NCBI GenBank assembly: GCA_003697015.1
Contig: RFGL01000066.1
Coordinates: 1 to 48,853, forward strand
Length of the DNA stretch: 48,853 nt
Source: Acidobacteriota bacterium
GTDB taxonomy: Bacteria; Acidobacteriota; Thermoanaerobaculia; Multivoradales; J023
Direction of reading: 5' to 3'
The translations under genes were made by a program, and so were the position numbers. Shown one piece after another: positions 1 to 8,278 of this stretch. Position 1 is the stretch's first letter. Every line of letters begins with the position of its first letter. The notes beneath the pieces were generated by a model. The model saw nothing but the letters and a program-made list of their open reading frames with translations. It did not search any database and was not told where the DNA came from.

Positions 1-24
1 CCCTACCTCTATCACAGATCGGCC

Positions 25-1380
25 TCACCCCTCCCGGTAGCGCGGCAGACGGATGCGGAAGGTGCTGCCGGCGCCGGGCTCGCTGTCGACGGCGACCTCG
101 CCGCCGAGGGCGCGGGCGACGTGCTTGACGATGGCGAGGCCGAGGCCGGTGCCTCCGAGGGCGCGGGAACGGGCTTTGTCGATGCGGTAGAAGCGCTCGA
201 AGATGCGCTCCTGGTGGCGCTTCTCGATGCCCGGCCCGCGGTCCTCGACCTCGATCACCACCGCCGGCTCGGGCTCCTCCTCGGCGCGCAGGCGGAGGGC
301 GACGCGGCCGCCGGCGGGGGAGTACTTGATCGCGTTGTCGAGCAGGTTGCGCACCGCCTCCTGCAAGAGCTCCGCCTCGCCGAGGACGAGGAGCGGCTCG
401 CCGGGCAGCTCGGCGTCGATGCGGACGCCCTTCGCCTCGCTCGACGGCTGCAGCGCGTGGATGCTGTCGAGCACCGGCTCGCGGGCGTCGACCGGCTCGA
501 GCTTGAGGCCGCCGGCGCCGGCGTCGAGGCGCGACAGGGAGAGGAGGTCGGTGACCAGGATCGACAGCCGCTCGCTCTGCTGGCGGATCTTGCCCAGGAA
601 GTCGCGCGCCACCGCCGGCGGCATCCGCGGGTCGTCGAGGATGCTCTCAACCAGCCCGCGGATGGCGGTGATCGGGGTCTTGAGCTCGTGCGAGACGTTG
701 CCGACGAAGTCCTGGCGCACGGTTTCCAGCCGCCGCAGGCGGGTGACGTCGTCGATCACCAGCACCGCCCCGCGCAGGCCGCCCGCGTCGCCGTTGCGCA
801 GGGGGGTGGCGCGCAGCTCGAGGATGCGGTCCGAGCGCCCGGGCAGGTGGACGGCGCGCTGGGCGGGCGCTTCCTGCGCCAGGGTCTCCGCCAGCACCTC
901 GGCGATCTCGCGGATCCGGGTCACCTCCCAGATCGGCCGTCCCAGAGCCTGCTCCGGCACCGTCGCCAGCAAGCGGCCGGCGACCTGGTTCATGTGCACC
1001 ACCCGCTCCTCGCGATCGACCGCCACCACCCCCTCGCCCATGCTGCGCAGGATCGCCATCAGGCGATCGTGCTCCAGGGTGAGGGTCTCGAGCTGCTGGC
1101 GCGAGCGCGCCCGCAGGGCGTTGATCGCCCGCGCCAGCCGGCCGAGCTCGTCGCCGCGGTCGACCGGCACCTCCCGCTCGTAGTCGCCGGCGGCGAGGGC
1201 CTCGGCAGCGGCGGCCAGGCGGCGGATCGAACGGCTGACGAGGTAGCCGGCGGCGCCGGCCAGGGCCAGGCCGACCAGCGCCGCCAGGACGGGATGGATC
1301 GCCTGCGCCAAGCCGACCGCGAGCAGGATCGACGCCGCGCTGGCGGCGCCGAGCTGCCACAGGAGGCGCGAGCGCAGCAT
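25..1380 (-). CDS. phoR: PhoR-type phosphate sensor histidine kinase
   Basis: 451 aa membrane histidine kinase, partner of the PhoB regulator directly upstream. Two hydrophobic segments (about residues 9-28 and 30-48) form a hairpin with almost no periplasmic loop, as in PhoR proteins that sense through PstSCAB/PhoU rather than an external ligand. A HAMP-like stretch follows (about 50-100), then a PAS domain (about 105-215), the HisKA box NVSHELKTP with the phospho-accepting H231, and a HATPase_c domain with [10 protein letters not shown], the DRGPGIE G1 box and [11 protein letters not shown]. The ATG lies 5 nt after the phoB stop, so it is the third gene of phoU-phoB-phoR. The assignment as PhoR rests on this context plus the HAMP/PAS/HK order; family membership as a histidine kinase is certain. 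Confidence 0.93.
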   Translation of the reverse strand: MLRSRLLWQLGAASAASILLAVGLAQAIHPVLAALVGLALAGAAGYLVSRSIRRLAAAAEALAAGDYEREVPVDRGDELGRLARAINALRARSRQQLETLTLEHDRLMAILRSMGEGVVAVDREERVVHMNQVAGRLLATVPEQALGRPIWEVTRIREIAEVLAETLAQEAPAQRAVHLPGRSDRILELRATPLRNGDAGGLRGAVLVIDDVTRLRRLETVRQDFVGNVSHELKTPITAIRGLVESILDDPRMPPAVARDFLGKIRQQSERLSILVTDLLSLSRLDAGAGGLKLEPVDAREPVLDSIHALQPSSEAKGVRIDAELPGEPLLVLGEAELLQEAVRNLLDNAIKYSPAGGRVALRLRAEEEPEPAVVIEVEDRGPGIEKRHQERIFERFYRIDKARSRALGGTGLGLAIVKHVARALGGEVAVDSEPGAGSTFRIRLPRYREG

Positions 1381-1385
1381 CGCGT

Positions 1386-2099
1386 TCAGGCAGGCTCGGC
1401 GCTCGCCTCGGCGTCGTGGAAGCGATAGCCGACCCCGCGCACGGTCTCGATCAGGTAGCGGTAGGGACCGAGCTTCTTGCGGATGGCGCGCACGTGGACG
1501 TCGATGTTGCGGTCGATCACCACCGCGCCGTTGCCGATCACCCGCGGCACCAGCTGATCGCGGGTGAAGACCCGTCCGGGGCTGGAGGCGAGAACGTGGA
1601 GCAGGCGCAGCTCGGTGGCGGTGAACGGCACGCCGTTGCCGTCGACCCGCACTTCGTGCCGCGTCGGATCGATCACCACCCCGCCGTAGACCAGCCGGCC
1701 GGCCGGTGGCTCCGCGCCGGCCATGGCGCTGCGTCGCAGGACGGCGCGGATGCGGGCGATCAGCTCTTTGGGGCTGAAGGGTTTGGTGACGTAGTCGTCA
1801 GCTCCTACGCCAAGCCCGAGCACCACGTCCGACTCCTCGCCCTTGGCGGTGACCATGATGATCGGCAGGTTGCGGGTGGCCGGGTCGGCCTTGAGCCGGC
1901 GACAGACCTCGATGCCGTCGAGCCCGGGCAGCAGCAGGTCGAGCACCACCAGGTCCGGTTTCTCCCGCCGAACCAGGCGCAGGCCGGCCTCGCCGTCGGC
2001 GGCGCTCGATACCGCGAAGCCCTCGCGGGCGAGGTTGTAGTCGATGAAGGCAAGGATGTCGGGCTCGTCCTCGATCACCACGATGCGCTGCCGCGCCAT
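1386..2099 (-). CDS. phoB: PhoB-type response regulator (OmpR/PhoB family)
   Basis: 237 aa DNA-binding response regulator of the phosphate-starvation system. The receiver domain (about 4-120) has the acidic pair E10/D11, the phospho-acceptor D54 in VVLDLLLPGLDG, the conserved threonine in MVTAKGEE and the lysine in YVTKPFSPKEL. The C-terminal winged helix (about 140-230) ends with the family pattern IDVHVRAIRKKLG...VRGVGYRF. It sits between phoU and phoR with short gaps. It would be expected to activate pstS and the porin gene that flank the cluster. A start at 2099 is supported by GGAGG-like sequence just upstream on the minus strand. Confidence 0.95.
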   Translation of the reverse strand: MARQRIVVIEDEPDILAFIDYNLAREGFAVSSAADGEAGLRLVRREKPDLVVLDLLLPGLDGIEVCRRLKADPATRNLPIIMVTAKGEESDVVLGLGVGADDYVTKPFSPKELIARIRAVLRRSAMAGAEPPAGRLVYGGVVIDPTRHEVRVDGNGVPFTATELRLLHVLASSPGRVFTRDQLVPRVIGNGAVVIDRNIDVHVRAIRKKLGPYRYLIETVRGVGYRFHDAEASAEPA

Positions 2100-2124
2100 C
2101 GCTCACCTCCTCGCCGGCGGTCGC

Positions 2125-2781
2125 TCACCAGCTGCGGTGGCGGACCACCTCGCCGTCGACCATGAAGACCACGTCCTCGGCGATGTTGGTCGCCAGGTCC
2201 GCGATGCGCTCGAGGTAGCGCGAAACCGACAGCAGCTGGATCTCCTGCGAAATGCGCTCGGGGTGGGCGCGCATGCGCTCTTCCAGGATGACGAAGATGT
2301 GGGCGTGGAGCTCGTCGACCGCCTCGTCGTCGTGCAGCACCTTGCGCGCCAGGTCGATGTCGCGGCCGACCACCGCGTTCAAGCTGTCGCGCAGCATGGC
2401 CTGTACCTTGGCGCTCATGTCGACGATCTCCGGCGGCACCGACAGCGGCTCGCCGGCGGCCAGCGACAGGGCGCGGGCGGCGATGTTGTCGGCCAGGTCG
2501 CCGACCCGCTCGAGGTCGTTGTTGACCTTGAGCATCGCCACCACGAAGCGCAGGTCGGCGGCCACCGGCTGGTGGAGGGCGAGGATCTTCATGCATTCCT
2601 CCTCCACCTGGACCTCGCGCTCGTCGACCAGCCGGTCCCCCTCCCGCACTTCCTCGGCCAGCTCGGTGCGACGATCGACCAGGGCGAGGATCGCCTTATT
2701 GGTCGCCTCCTCGACCAGCGAGCCGACGGTCAGGATCTCCTTCTTCAGCCGCTCGAGATCACGCAGGAGATGGGTGGGCAT
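2125..2781 (-). CDS. phoU: Phosphate signalling protein PhoU
   Basis: 218 aa all-helical cytoplasmic protein with two tandem PhoU three-helix bundles. Typical segments are visible in the first half (LKKEILTVGSLVEEA) and the second half (LADNIAARAL... ERIADLATNIAEDVVF). Each bundle carries the E/D-xxxD acidic metal-binding pattern around RVGDLADNI and RIADLATNI. PhoU links the PstSCAB transporter to PhoR and dampens Pho signalling when phosphate is plentiful. It is the first gene of the minus-strand phoU-phoB-phoR operon rather than following pstB, the more common arrangement. Length is normal for the family. The start is ATG with GAGGAA just upstream. Confidence 0.95.
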   Translation of the reverse strand: MPTHLLRDLERLKKEILTVGSLVEEATNKAILALVDRRTELAEEVREGDRLVDEREVQVEEECMKILALHQPVAADLRFVVAMLKVNNDLERVGDLADNIAARALSLAAGEPLSVPPEIVDMSAKVQAMLRDSLNAVVGRDIDLARKVLHDDEAVDELHAHIFVILEERMRAHPERISQEIQLLSVSRYLERIADLATNIAEDVVFMVDGEVVRHRSW

Positions 2782-2810
2782 AGTTCCTCGCTTGGGATGC
2801 GCTCGCCCCG

Positions 2811-2816
2811 AGCATA
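2811..2816 (-). promoter_or_regulatory. Candidate -10 element for phoU-phoB-phoR
   Basis: On the minus strand TATGCT lies about 30 bp before the phoU ATG, giving a leader of roughly 24 nt. No convincing -35 is present, as is common where an activator such as PhoB replaces it. This is a sequence match only. Confidence 0.35.
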
Positions 2817-2856
2817 CTAGACCGGCCGGCGGCGTGGCGGCGGCCGCCGGGGGCGG

Positions 2857-4062
2857 TCAGAAGTCGACCTGCCACCGCACCAGCACGTAATCCGCATCGC
2901 CGGCGCCGTCGACGTCGGCATTGACGAAGTTGACCATCAGCCGCGTCGCCGGGTTGAGGTACCAGTTGATCGCCAGGGTGAGGTCGTCCTGCTCGCCGCC
3001 GGCGATCGCCCCGCCGGTGAGATCGACGGTCGAGTAGCGGGCCGCGATCTCGATCGCCCCCTTGCCGCCGTCCTTGCCGAAGATGCGTTTCGGTTTCTGG
3101 CGATCGAAGGCACCGGAGGAGGTCTTGTAGCGCCGGTGCTCGCCGGTCAGGTAGTAGCCGGCCTGGACGTAGAAGCCGTCGAAGCTCGGGTCGCCGGCCG
3201 CCGGCGCGTCGACGTCGGCCGTGAGGTGCTCGGCGGCGAACCAGAAGGGGCCGAAGACCCCGGCCAGCTCGAGATCGAGGAGGGTGGCACCGTCGGCCGC
3301 GAAACGGCCGGTGCTGACGAAGCGCGGCGCCAGGTGGGCCTCCGGGCGGGCGCGGAAGCGGAAGCGACCGCCGTCCTCCAGATCCTTCTCGCTGGCCGAC
3401 AGGCCGAGGTGGATCAGCCGCTTGCCACCGTCCTCGTAGAGCGGCCGGTAGGCGATCCGGCCGGTGACGTCGATGCGGTCCTCGTCCTGGCTGAAGCCGA
3501 AGTCGTCGGCGTCGTAGAACACGCCGAAGCCCCAGTTGAAGGCGTCGCCCCGCTTGCCGTGGACGCCGGCGCCGCTGTTGCGGCTGGGGGAGAAGGCCTG
3601 CACCGGCAAAGAGCGCTCGAGGAAGGCGAGGTACTTCGAGCTGGTCAGCTCCTCGAGGCTGAAGTATTCCTTGTAGTGCCCGAAGCGGACCGTGCCCCAG
3701 CGGCTCTTGATGCCGACGTAGACGTCCTTGAAATCGGCGTCGCCGCCGGCGAAGTCGTACTGCGCCTTGAATTCGACGCGCTTGTAGATCGTGCCTTCGA
3801 AGAACAGGCGGGCACGGCGGAACTCGAAGCCGTCCTCGAGCTCGCCGAGCTCGGCGTCGGCGGAGACGAAGGTCCAGTCGGCCTGGATGCGACCGCCGAA
3901 CTTGAGCGCGAAGTCGCCGTCTTCTGACTCCAGCTTGAAGCCGTTCGACCACTTGAAGGTGAATCCGTCGTCGGCGGACGACGCGGCGGGGGCCAGGGCC
4001 GCCAGCAGCAGGGCGGCGGCGGCGAATCGGAGCAGCCTGGCGGCTCCGTCGGCGACTCTCAT
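2857..4062 (-). CDS. OprO/OprP-like phosphate-selective porin
   Basis: About 401 aa outer-membrane beta-barrel of the phosphate-selective porin O/P family. I chose the ATG at 4062 because AAGGAGG lies 7 nt upstream and a clean signal peptide follows (MRVADGAARLL, then an Ala/Leu core ending ...PAASSA). The open frame continues upstream to 4254 without such signals. The mature part begins DDGFTFKWSNGFKLES and shows FALKFGGRIQADW, many alternating aromatic/charged strands (VEFKAQYDFAGG, VRFGHYKEYFSLEELTSS) and a C-terminal strand ending VLVRWQVDF with terminal Phe, the usual BAM recognition signature. Its position beside pho and pst genes supports a role in phosphate or polyphosphate uptake under starvation. 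Confidence 0.88.
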   Translation of the reverse strand: MRVADGAARLLRFAAAALLLAALAPAASSADDGFTFKWSNGFKLESEDGDFALKFGGRIQADWTFVSADAELGELEDGFEFRRARLFFEGTIYKRVEFKAQYDFAGGDADFKDVYVGIKSRWGTVRFGHYKEYFSLEELTSSKYLAFLERSLPVQAFSPSRNSGAGVHGKRGDAFNWGFGVFYDADDFGFSQDEDRIDVTGRIAYRPLYEDGGKRLIHLGLSASEKDLEDGGRFRFRARPEAHLAPRFVSTGRFAADGATLLDLELAGVFGPFWFAAEHLTADVDAPAAGDPSFDGFYVQAGYYLTGEHRRYKTSSGAFDRQKPKRIFGKDGGKGAIEIAARYSTVDLTGGAIAGGEQDDLTLAINWYLNPATRLMVNFVNADVDGAGDADYVLVRWQVDF

Positions 4063-4380
4063 GGGCGATCCTCCTTGGGCGGCCGCTGGGGCCGCTGGCC
4101 GCCGGCCCGAGGGGGCCGGGCGGGCGGGTTCGACGTTGTCCGAAGGGCAAGCCCCCTCCGTCTGCTCGCGGCGAAGCATCGAGCACCGGCGTGAAGAGAA
4201 CAAAAAGAGACGATGAAAAAGCCGTGCCCCGGCGCGCCTGAGATCTTGCCTCAATCTTTATCCCTCCTTCACGAGCCGGGGCTAGGTTGACGGCGTACGG
4301 GGGACGCGCCCCGTCGGTAAGGTAAGGAAGAACGAACGCAGACCCCCATTCGAGCGCACGTTTCCAGGAGGATCCACTCC
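4063..4380. promoter_or_regulatory. Divergent Pho control region between porin gene and pstS
   Basis: 318 bp without a gene, serving two divergent phosphate genes. Three consecutive 11-bp blocks each start with CTT (4245-4255, 4256-4266, 4267-4277), the spacing expected of PhoB direct repeats. The TAGGTT at 4283-4288 fits a -10 for pstS, leaving a leader of about 85 nt. A pstS Shine-Dalgarno AGGAGG is at 4366-4371. The repeats do not match the E. coli CTGTCAT core well, so calling them Pho boxes is inference. Nothing else recognisable lies in the stretch apart from the porin Shine-Dalgarno. Confidence 0.4.
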
Positions 4381-5400
4381 ATGTTCAAGACCCGCTTCGC
4401 CCTGCCGGCCGCCGCCCTCGCCGCGGCGCTGCTCGCTCTGCCGGCCTTCGCCCAAGTCCAAGCGGACTCCCGTCAGGTCCAGGTGGACTCCCGCCTGCCT
4501 CACTACCGGCCGGCGTCCGGCGTCTCCGGCACGATCAAGAGCGTCGGCTCGGACACCCTCAACAACCTGATGACCCTCTGGGCCGAGAAATTCAAGGAGT
4601 TCTATCCCAACGTGCAGGTCGAGATCGAGGGCAAGGGCTCGTCCACCGCGCCGCCGGCCCTGATTTCCGGCGCGTCGAACTTCGGCCCGATGAGCCGCGA
4701 GATGAAGCAGGCCGAGATCGACGAGTTCGAGAAGGTCTTCGGCTACAAACCGACGCCGGTTCACACCGCGATCGACATGCTGGCGGTCTACGTCCACAAG
4801 GACAACCCGATCGCCCATGCCGGCCTGAGCTTACCTCAGGTCGACGCCATCTTCTCCTCCACCCGCAAGGGCGGCTATCCGACCGACGTCACCACCTGGG
4901 GCCAGCTCGGCCTCGACGGCGAGTGGGCCAACCTGCCGATCAGCCTCTACGGCCGCAATTCGGCCTCCGGCACCTACGGCTTCTTCAAGTCCAAGGCCCT
5001 GTTCAAGGGCGACTTCAAAGACTCGGTCAAAGAGCAGCCGGGCTCGAGCTCGGTGGTGCAGGGGGTGGCCAGCGATCGAGGCGGCATCGGCTACAGCGGC
5101 ATCGGCTACAAGACCGCCGACGTCGCCGCCGTGCCGCTGGCCAGGAAGGACGGGGAGTCGCCGGTGCCGCCGACTCCGGCCAACGTCGCCAGCTACCCGC
5201 TGGCCCGCTTCCTCTACGTCTACGTCAACAAGAAGCCGGGGACCGACCTCGATCCTCTGCGGCGCGAATTCGTCAAGCTCATCCTCAGCCGGGAGGGGCA
5301 GGAAGTGGTGGTCAAGGACGGCTATCTGCCGGTGTCCTACGAGATCGCCAAGAAGACTCTGGCGTCGGTCGGCATCGACGTCGACGAGGCGTACCGCTGA
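4381..5400 (+). CDS. pstS: Periplasmic phosphate-binding protein PstS
   Basis: 339 aa substrate-binding protein of the PstSCAB high-affinity phosphate importer. A signal peptide (about 1-24, ending LPAFA) is followed by a short duplicated linker, QVQADSR/QVQVDSR. The binding fold starts at GTIKSVGSDTLNNLM. It shows phosphate-loop patterns SVGSDT, GKGSSTAPPAL, MSREMK and GRNSASGTYGFF. It ends with LILSREGQEVVVKDGYLPVS, typical of the SphX-like PstS branch. AGGAGG lies 9 nt before the ATG. It is the first gene of pstSCAB, separated from pstC by 190 bp that contain a strong stem-loop. Confidence 0.95.
   Translation: MFKTRFALPAAALAAALLALPAFAQVQADSRQVQVDSRLPHYRPASGVSGTIKSVGSDTLNNLMTLWAEKFKEFYPNVQVEIEGKGSSTAPPALISGASNFGPMSREMKQAEIDEFEKVFGYKPTPVHTAIDMLAVYVHKDNPIAHAGLSLPQVDAIFSSTRKGGYPTDVTTWGQLGLDGEWANLPISLYGRNSASGTYGFFKSKALFKGDFKDSVKEQPGSSSVVQGVASDRGGIGYSGIGYKTADVAAVPLARKDGESPVPPTPANVASYPLARFLYVYVNKKPGTDLDPLRREFVKLILSREGQEVVVKDGYLPVSYEIAKKTLASVGIDVDEAYR
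4453..4494 (+). repeat. 21-bp imperfect tandem duplication in pstS
   Basis: Two adjacent 21-bp units (4453-4473, 4474-4494) encode QVQADSR and QVQVDSR directly after the signal peptide. The duplication lengthens a spacer and probably does not touch the binding fold. Confidence 0.7.
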
Positions 5401-5482
5401 GTCGCAGGGGATGGGGAGACGAGCCCGGCGGGGACGGGGAGAGCCCGACCGGCCGTGGTCGCGGGCCCTGGCGGCGCCCCTC

Positions 5483-5505
5483 CGTCGCCGCCGGCGCCGG
5501 CGACG
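5483..5505 (+). terminator. Stem-loop between pstS and pstC
   Basis: A perfect 8-bp stem (CGTCGCCG with CGGCGACG) encloses a 7-nt loop about 80 bp after the pstS stop, with no U-tract. Intercistronic hairpins after pstS commonly stabilise the pstS message or attenuate downstream genes, so PstS exceeds the permease. That function is inferred from location. The rest of the 190-bp gap (5401-5590) shows only a possible TAGGAT -10 at 5552-5557. Confidence 0.45.
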
Positions 5506-5590
5506 ACGTTGGGGGAGGGCGCCTTGACCCGCGGGCCGGGATGGTGTCGGATAGGATCGGCCGCGAGCGACGCACGTCTGAGATCGCCCG

Positions 5591-8278
5591 ATGACGACCC
5601 CCGCCAGTTTTACCGGCCGCGCCCGGGCGCGCACGACCAAGAAGAGCGTGCGGGTCGTCGACGCGGTGGCGCGGTCCCTGATCTCGATCGGCGGCATCGC
5701 CACCATCGTGGCGGTGATGGGGGTCTTCGTCTTCCTGGTCTGGGTGGTGGCGCCCCTCTTCCTGCCGGCTGAGATCGGCGAGCTGCGCACCTTCGACCTG
5801 GATTTCGAGGAGGCGCCGATCCACCTGGCGCTCGACGAGTACCGGGTCCTCGGCTGGGCTCTGCTGCCCGCCGGCCGGATCGAGGTCTTCCGTCTCGACA
5901 GCGGCGCGCGCCGCGCCAGCCGGCGGCTCGCCCCCCCCGGGCAGCTGCGCTCGGCCCATCTGCCGGCGGTGGGGAAGGAGGCGGTTCTCGGCCTCGCCGA
6001 CGGCAGGGTGCAGCTCGCCGAGATCGGTTTTGTGAGCACCGTCTTGAGCTCCGGCAAGCTGCCCGAGGCCTTGCGGCGCGAGCTCGACGCCGCGCCCGCC
6101 GGAGTCCCGATCGACTACCGCGACGGCGTCCTCCAGCGCATCGCCGGCGATCAGTACCGCAGCCAGGAGCTGGCGGTGAACCTGGGGGAAGCCCTGAGCG
6201 TCGCCCCCGGACCGGTGGTCGCGGTGGCGCGGGTCACCATCGGCGCCGGACCGCGCATCGCCGCCCTGGTCGACGTGACGCCGCGCGCGGAGACGACGCC
6301 GGACGCCCCGGCCGGCGGAGGGCTCAAGCTCTTCCTGATCGACGGCGAGGAGGAATCGAACTTCCTCACCGGCGAAACCACCCTCAGCTTCGGGGCGCCC
6401 CGCGAGCTGCCCTTCCGGCCCATCGGGGAAGGCGTGCCCATCTTCCTCGGCATCTCCGGCACCGGCGCCGACGTCTACGTCGCCTGGGCCGACGGTTCCC
6501 TCCTGCGCCTCGACGTCAGCTCCCCCGCGGACGCCTTCATCGCCGAGCACGGCCGGCTGCTGCCGCCGGGGGTCGGTCTCACCGCCATCGGCTTCGTGCT
6601 GGGCAACAACACCCTGGTCTGGGGCGGCGCGGACGGGCGGCTCGAAGCGGGGTTCACCATCCGCGTCGCCGACTACAGAGGCGACCCCATGCCCGGCCTC
6701 GAGCGCGATCGACGAGCGACCACCCTGCTGGTGCGGACCAAGAGCCTGGCGGAGGGCCGTGCGGCGCCGCGCTCGGTGGCCGCGTCGGCCCGCACCCGGT
6801 TGATCCTCAGCGGCTTCGACGACGGCGAGATCCGTCTCTTCAACGTCACCCACGAGGCGCAGCTGGCACGCCGCGCGTTGGCCGCCGGCGAGCCGGTCCT
6901 GGCCCTCGCCATGGCGCCGAAGGAAGACGCCCTGGCGGCGGTGACCGGCGGCCGGGTCCACGTCGCCAGCCTCGATCCGCGCTATTCGGAAGCGAGCTGG
7001 AACGCCCTCTTCCGGCCCACCTGGTACGAGGGCTACCCGGAGCCGATCCACAGCTGGCAATCGTCGAGCGGCAGCGACGACTTCGAGCCCAAGCACTCCC
7101 TCATGCCGCTGATCTTCGGCACCATCAAGGCGACCTTCTACTCGATGCTTTTCGGCGCTCCGCTGGCGCTGCTGGCGGCGATCTTCACCAGCGAGTTCCT
7201 CGACGCCCGCACGCGGGCGGTGATCAAGCCGACCATCGAGCTGATGGCGAGCCTGCCGAGCGTGGTGCTCGGCTTCCTCGCCGCCCTGGTCTTCGCCCCC
7301 TTCGTCGAGAACGTGGTGCCCGCGACCCTGGCCAGCTTCGTCACCTTCCCTCTCGCCTTTCTCCTCGGGGCCCAGCTCTGGCAGCTGCTGCCGTCGTCGC
7401 TGGCCGTTCGCCTCGAGCGCTGGCGTTTCGGCTTCCTGCTGCTCGCCCTGCCCCTGGGCGTGGCCCTGGCCGCGCTCCTCGGGCCGCGGGTCGAGGGCTG
7501 GGTCTTCGCCGGCGACCTCAAGGCCTGGCTGGCCTGGGAGCCGGGGGGCGATCCGCGCTTCGCCAGCGCCCTCGGCGGCTGGCTGTTCCTCACCCTGCCG
7601 CTGGCGGCCGCGGCCGCCTGGCTGGTGCTCGAGCGGCTGGCCAACCCGTGGCTGCGCCAGCACGGCGACCGATGGGATCGACGCCGCCTCGCCGTCGCCG
7701 ACCTGGTGAAACAGGGCCTCGGCGTCGGCCTGGCCCTCGGCCTGGCGGTAGCCTGCGCCGTCGCCCTCGACGCCCTCGGCTTCGACCCGCGGGGCGGCTT
7801 CCTCGACACCTACGAGCAACGCAATGCCCTGGTGGTCGGCTTCGTCATGGGCTTCGCCATCATCCCGATCATCTACACCATCTCCGAAGATGCCCTGCGG
7901 GCGGTGCCCGAGCACCTGCGCTCGGCGTCGCTCGGCGCCGGCGCCACCCCCTGGCAGACGGCGGTGCGGATCGTCGTGCCGACGGCGATGAGCGGTCTCT
8001 TCTCCGCCCTGATGATCGGTCTCGGTCGAGCGGTGGGGGAGACCATGATCGTGCTGATGGCGGCGGGCAATACGCCGGTCATGTCGTGGAACGTCTTCGA
8101 GGGCTTCCGCACCCTGTCGGCCAACATCGCCGTCGAGCTGCCGGAGGCGGTGCAGGGCAGCACCCACTATCGGACCCTCTTCCTCGCCGCGCTGGTGCTC
8201 TTCGCCATGACCTTCGTCGTCAACACCATCGCCGAGGTCGTCCGCCTGCGTTTCCGCCAGCGGGCCTACCAGCTATGA
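5591..8278 (+). CDS. pstC: Phosphate ABC transporter permease PstC with large periplasmic insert
   Basis: 895 aa, far longer than the roughly 300 aa of classical PstC. The first membrane helix is at about residues 33-57. Then comes a region of about 440 residues before the next helices. It has repeated beta-strand motifs with WADGSLLRLDVSS, VWGGADGRLEAGF and GFDDGEIRLFNVT, which look like beta-propeller blades. The BPD permease domain starts at about 502 (MPLIFGTIKATFYSMLFG). A second insert with extra helices lies at about 595-735. The EAA-type loop LRSASLGAGATPWQTAVRIVVP and GRAVGETMIVLMAAG are intact. Gammaproteobacterial PstC proteins also have extended forms, but this one is unusually large. 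It overlaps pstA by ATGA. Confidence 0.9.
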   Translation: MTTPASFTGRARARTTKKSVRVVDAVARSLISIGGIATIVAVMGVFVFLVWVVAPLFLPAEIGELRTFDLDFEEAPIHLALDEYRVLGWALLPAGRIEVFRLDSGARRASRRLAPPGQLRSAHLPAVGKEAVLGLADGRVQLAEIGFVSTVLSSGKLPEALRRELDAAPAGVPIDYRDGVLQRIAGDQYRSQELAVNLGEALSVAPGPVVAVARVTIGAGPRIAALVDVTPRAETTPDAPAGGGLKLFLIDGEEESNFLTGETTLSFGAPRELPFRPIGEGVPIFLGISGTGADVYVAWADGSLLRLDVSSPADAFIAEHGRLLPPGVGLTAIGFVLGNNTLVWGGADGRLEAGFTIRVADYRGDPMPGLERDRRATTLLVRTKSLAEGRAAPRSVAASARTRLILSGFDDGEIRLFNVTHEAQLARRALAAGEPVLALAMAPKEDALAAVTGGRVHVASLDPRYSEASWNALFRPTWYEGYPEPIHSWQSSSGSDDFEPKHSLMPLIFGTIKATFYSMLFGAPLALLAAIFTSEFLDARTRAVIKPTIELMASLPSVVLGFLAALVFAPFVENVVPATLASFVTFPLAFLLGAQLWQLLPSSLAVRLERWRFGFLLLALPLGVALAALLGPRVEGWVFAGDLKAWLAWEPGGDPRFASALGGWLFLTLPLAAAAAWLVLERLANPWLRQHGDRWDRRRLAVADLVKQGLGVGLALGLAVACAVALDALGFDPRGGFLDTYEQRNALVVGFVMGFAIIPIIYTISEDALRAVPEHLRSASLGAGATPWQTAVRIVVPTAMSGLFSALMIGLGRAVGETMIVLMAAGNTPVMSWNVFEGFRTLSANIAVELPEAVQGSTHYRTLFLAALVLFAMTFVVNTIAEVVRLRFRQRAYQL

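Noticed and set aside
4215-4233. GCCG/CGGC hairpin followed by T5 on the minus strand in the porin leader
   Set aside because: The stem is only four base pairs, too weak to call an attenuator.
5524-5557. TTGACC and TAGGAT as a pstC promoter
   Set aside because: The spacer is 22 bp, too long for sigma-70. TAGGAT alone is kept only as a weak -10 note.
5312-8167. A 951-residue minus-strand frame opposite pstC
   Set aside because: It is antisense to a gene with clear transporter motifs, and is rich in Gly/Arg/Glu without domains or signals. Similar long antisense frames occur opposite acnA, ppc and the hybrid kinase.
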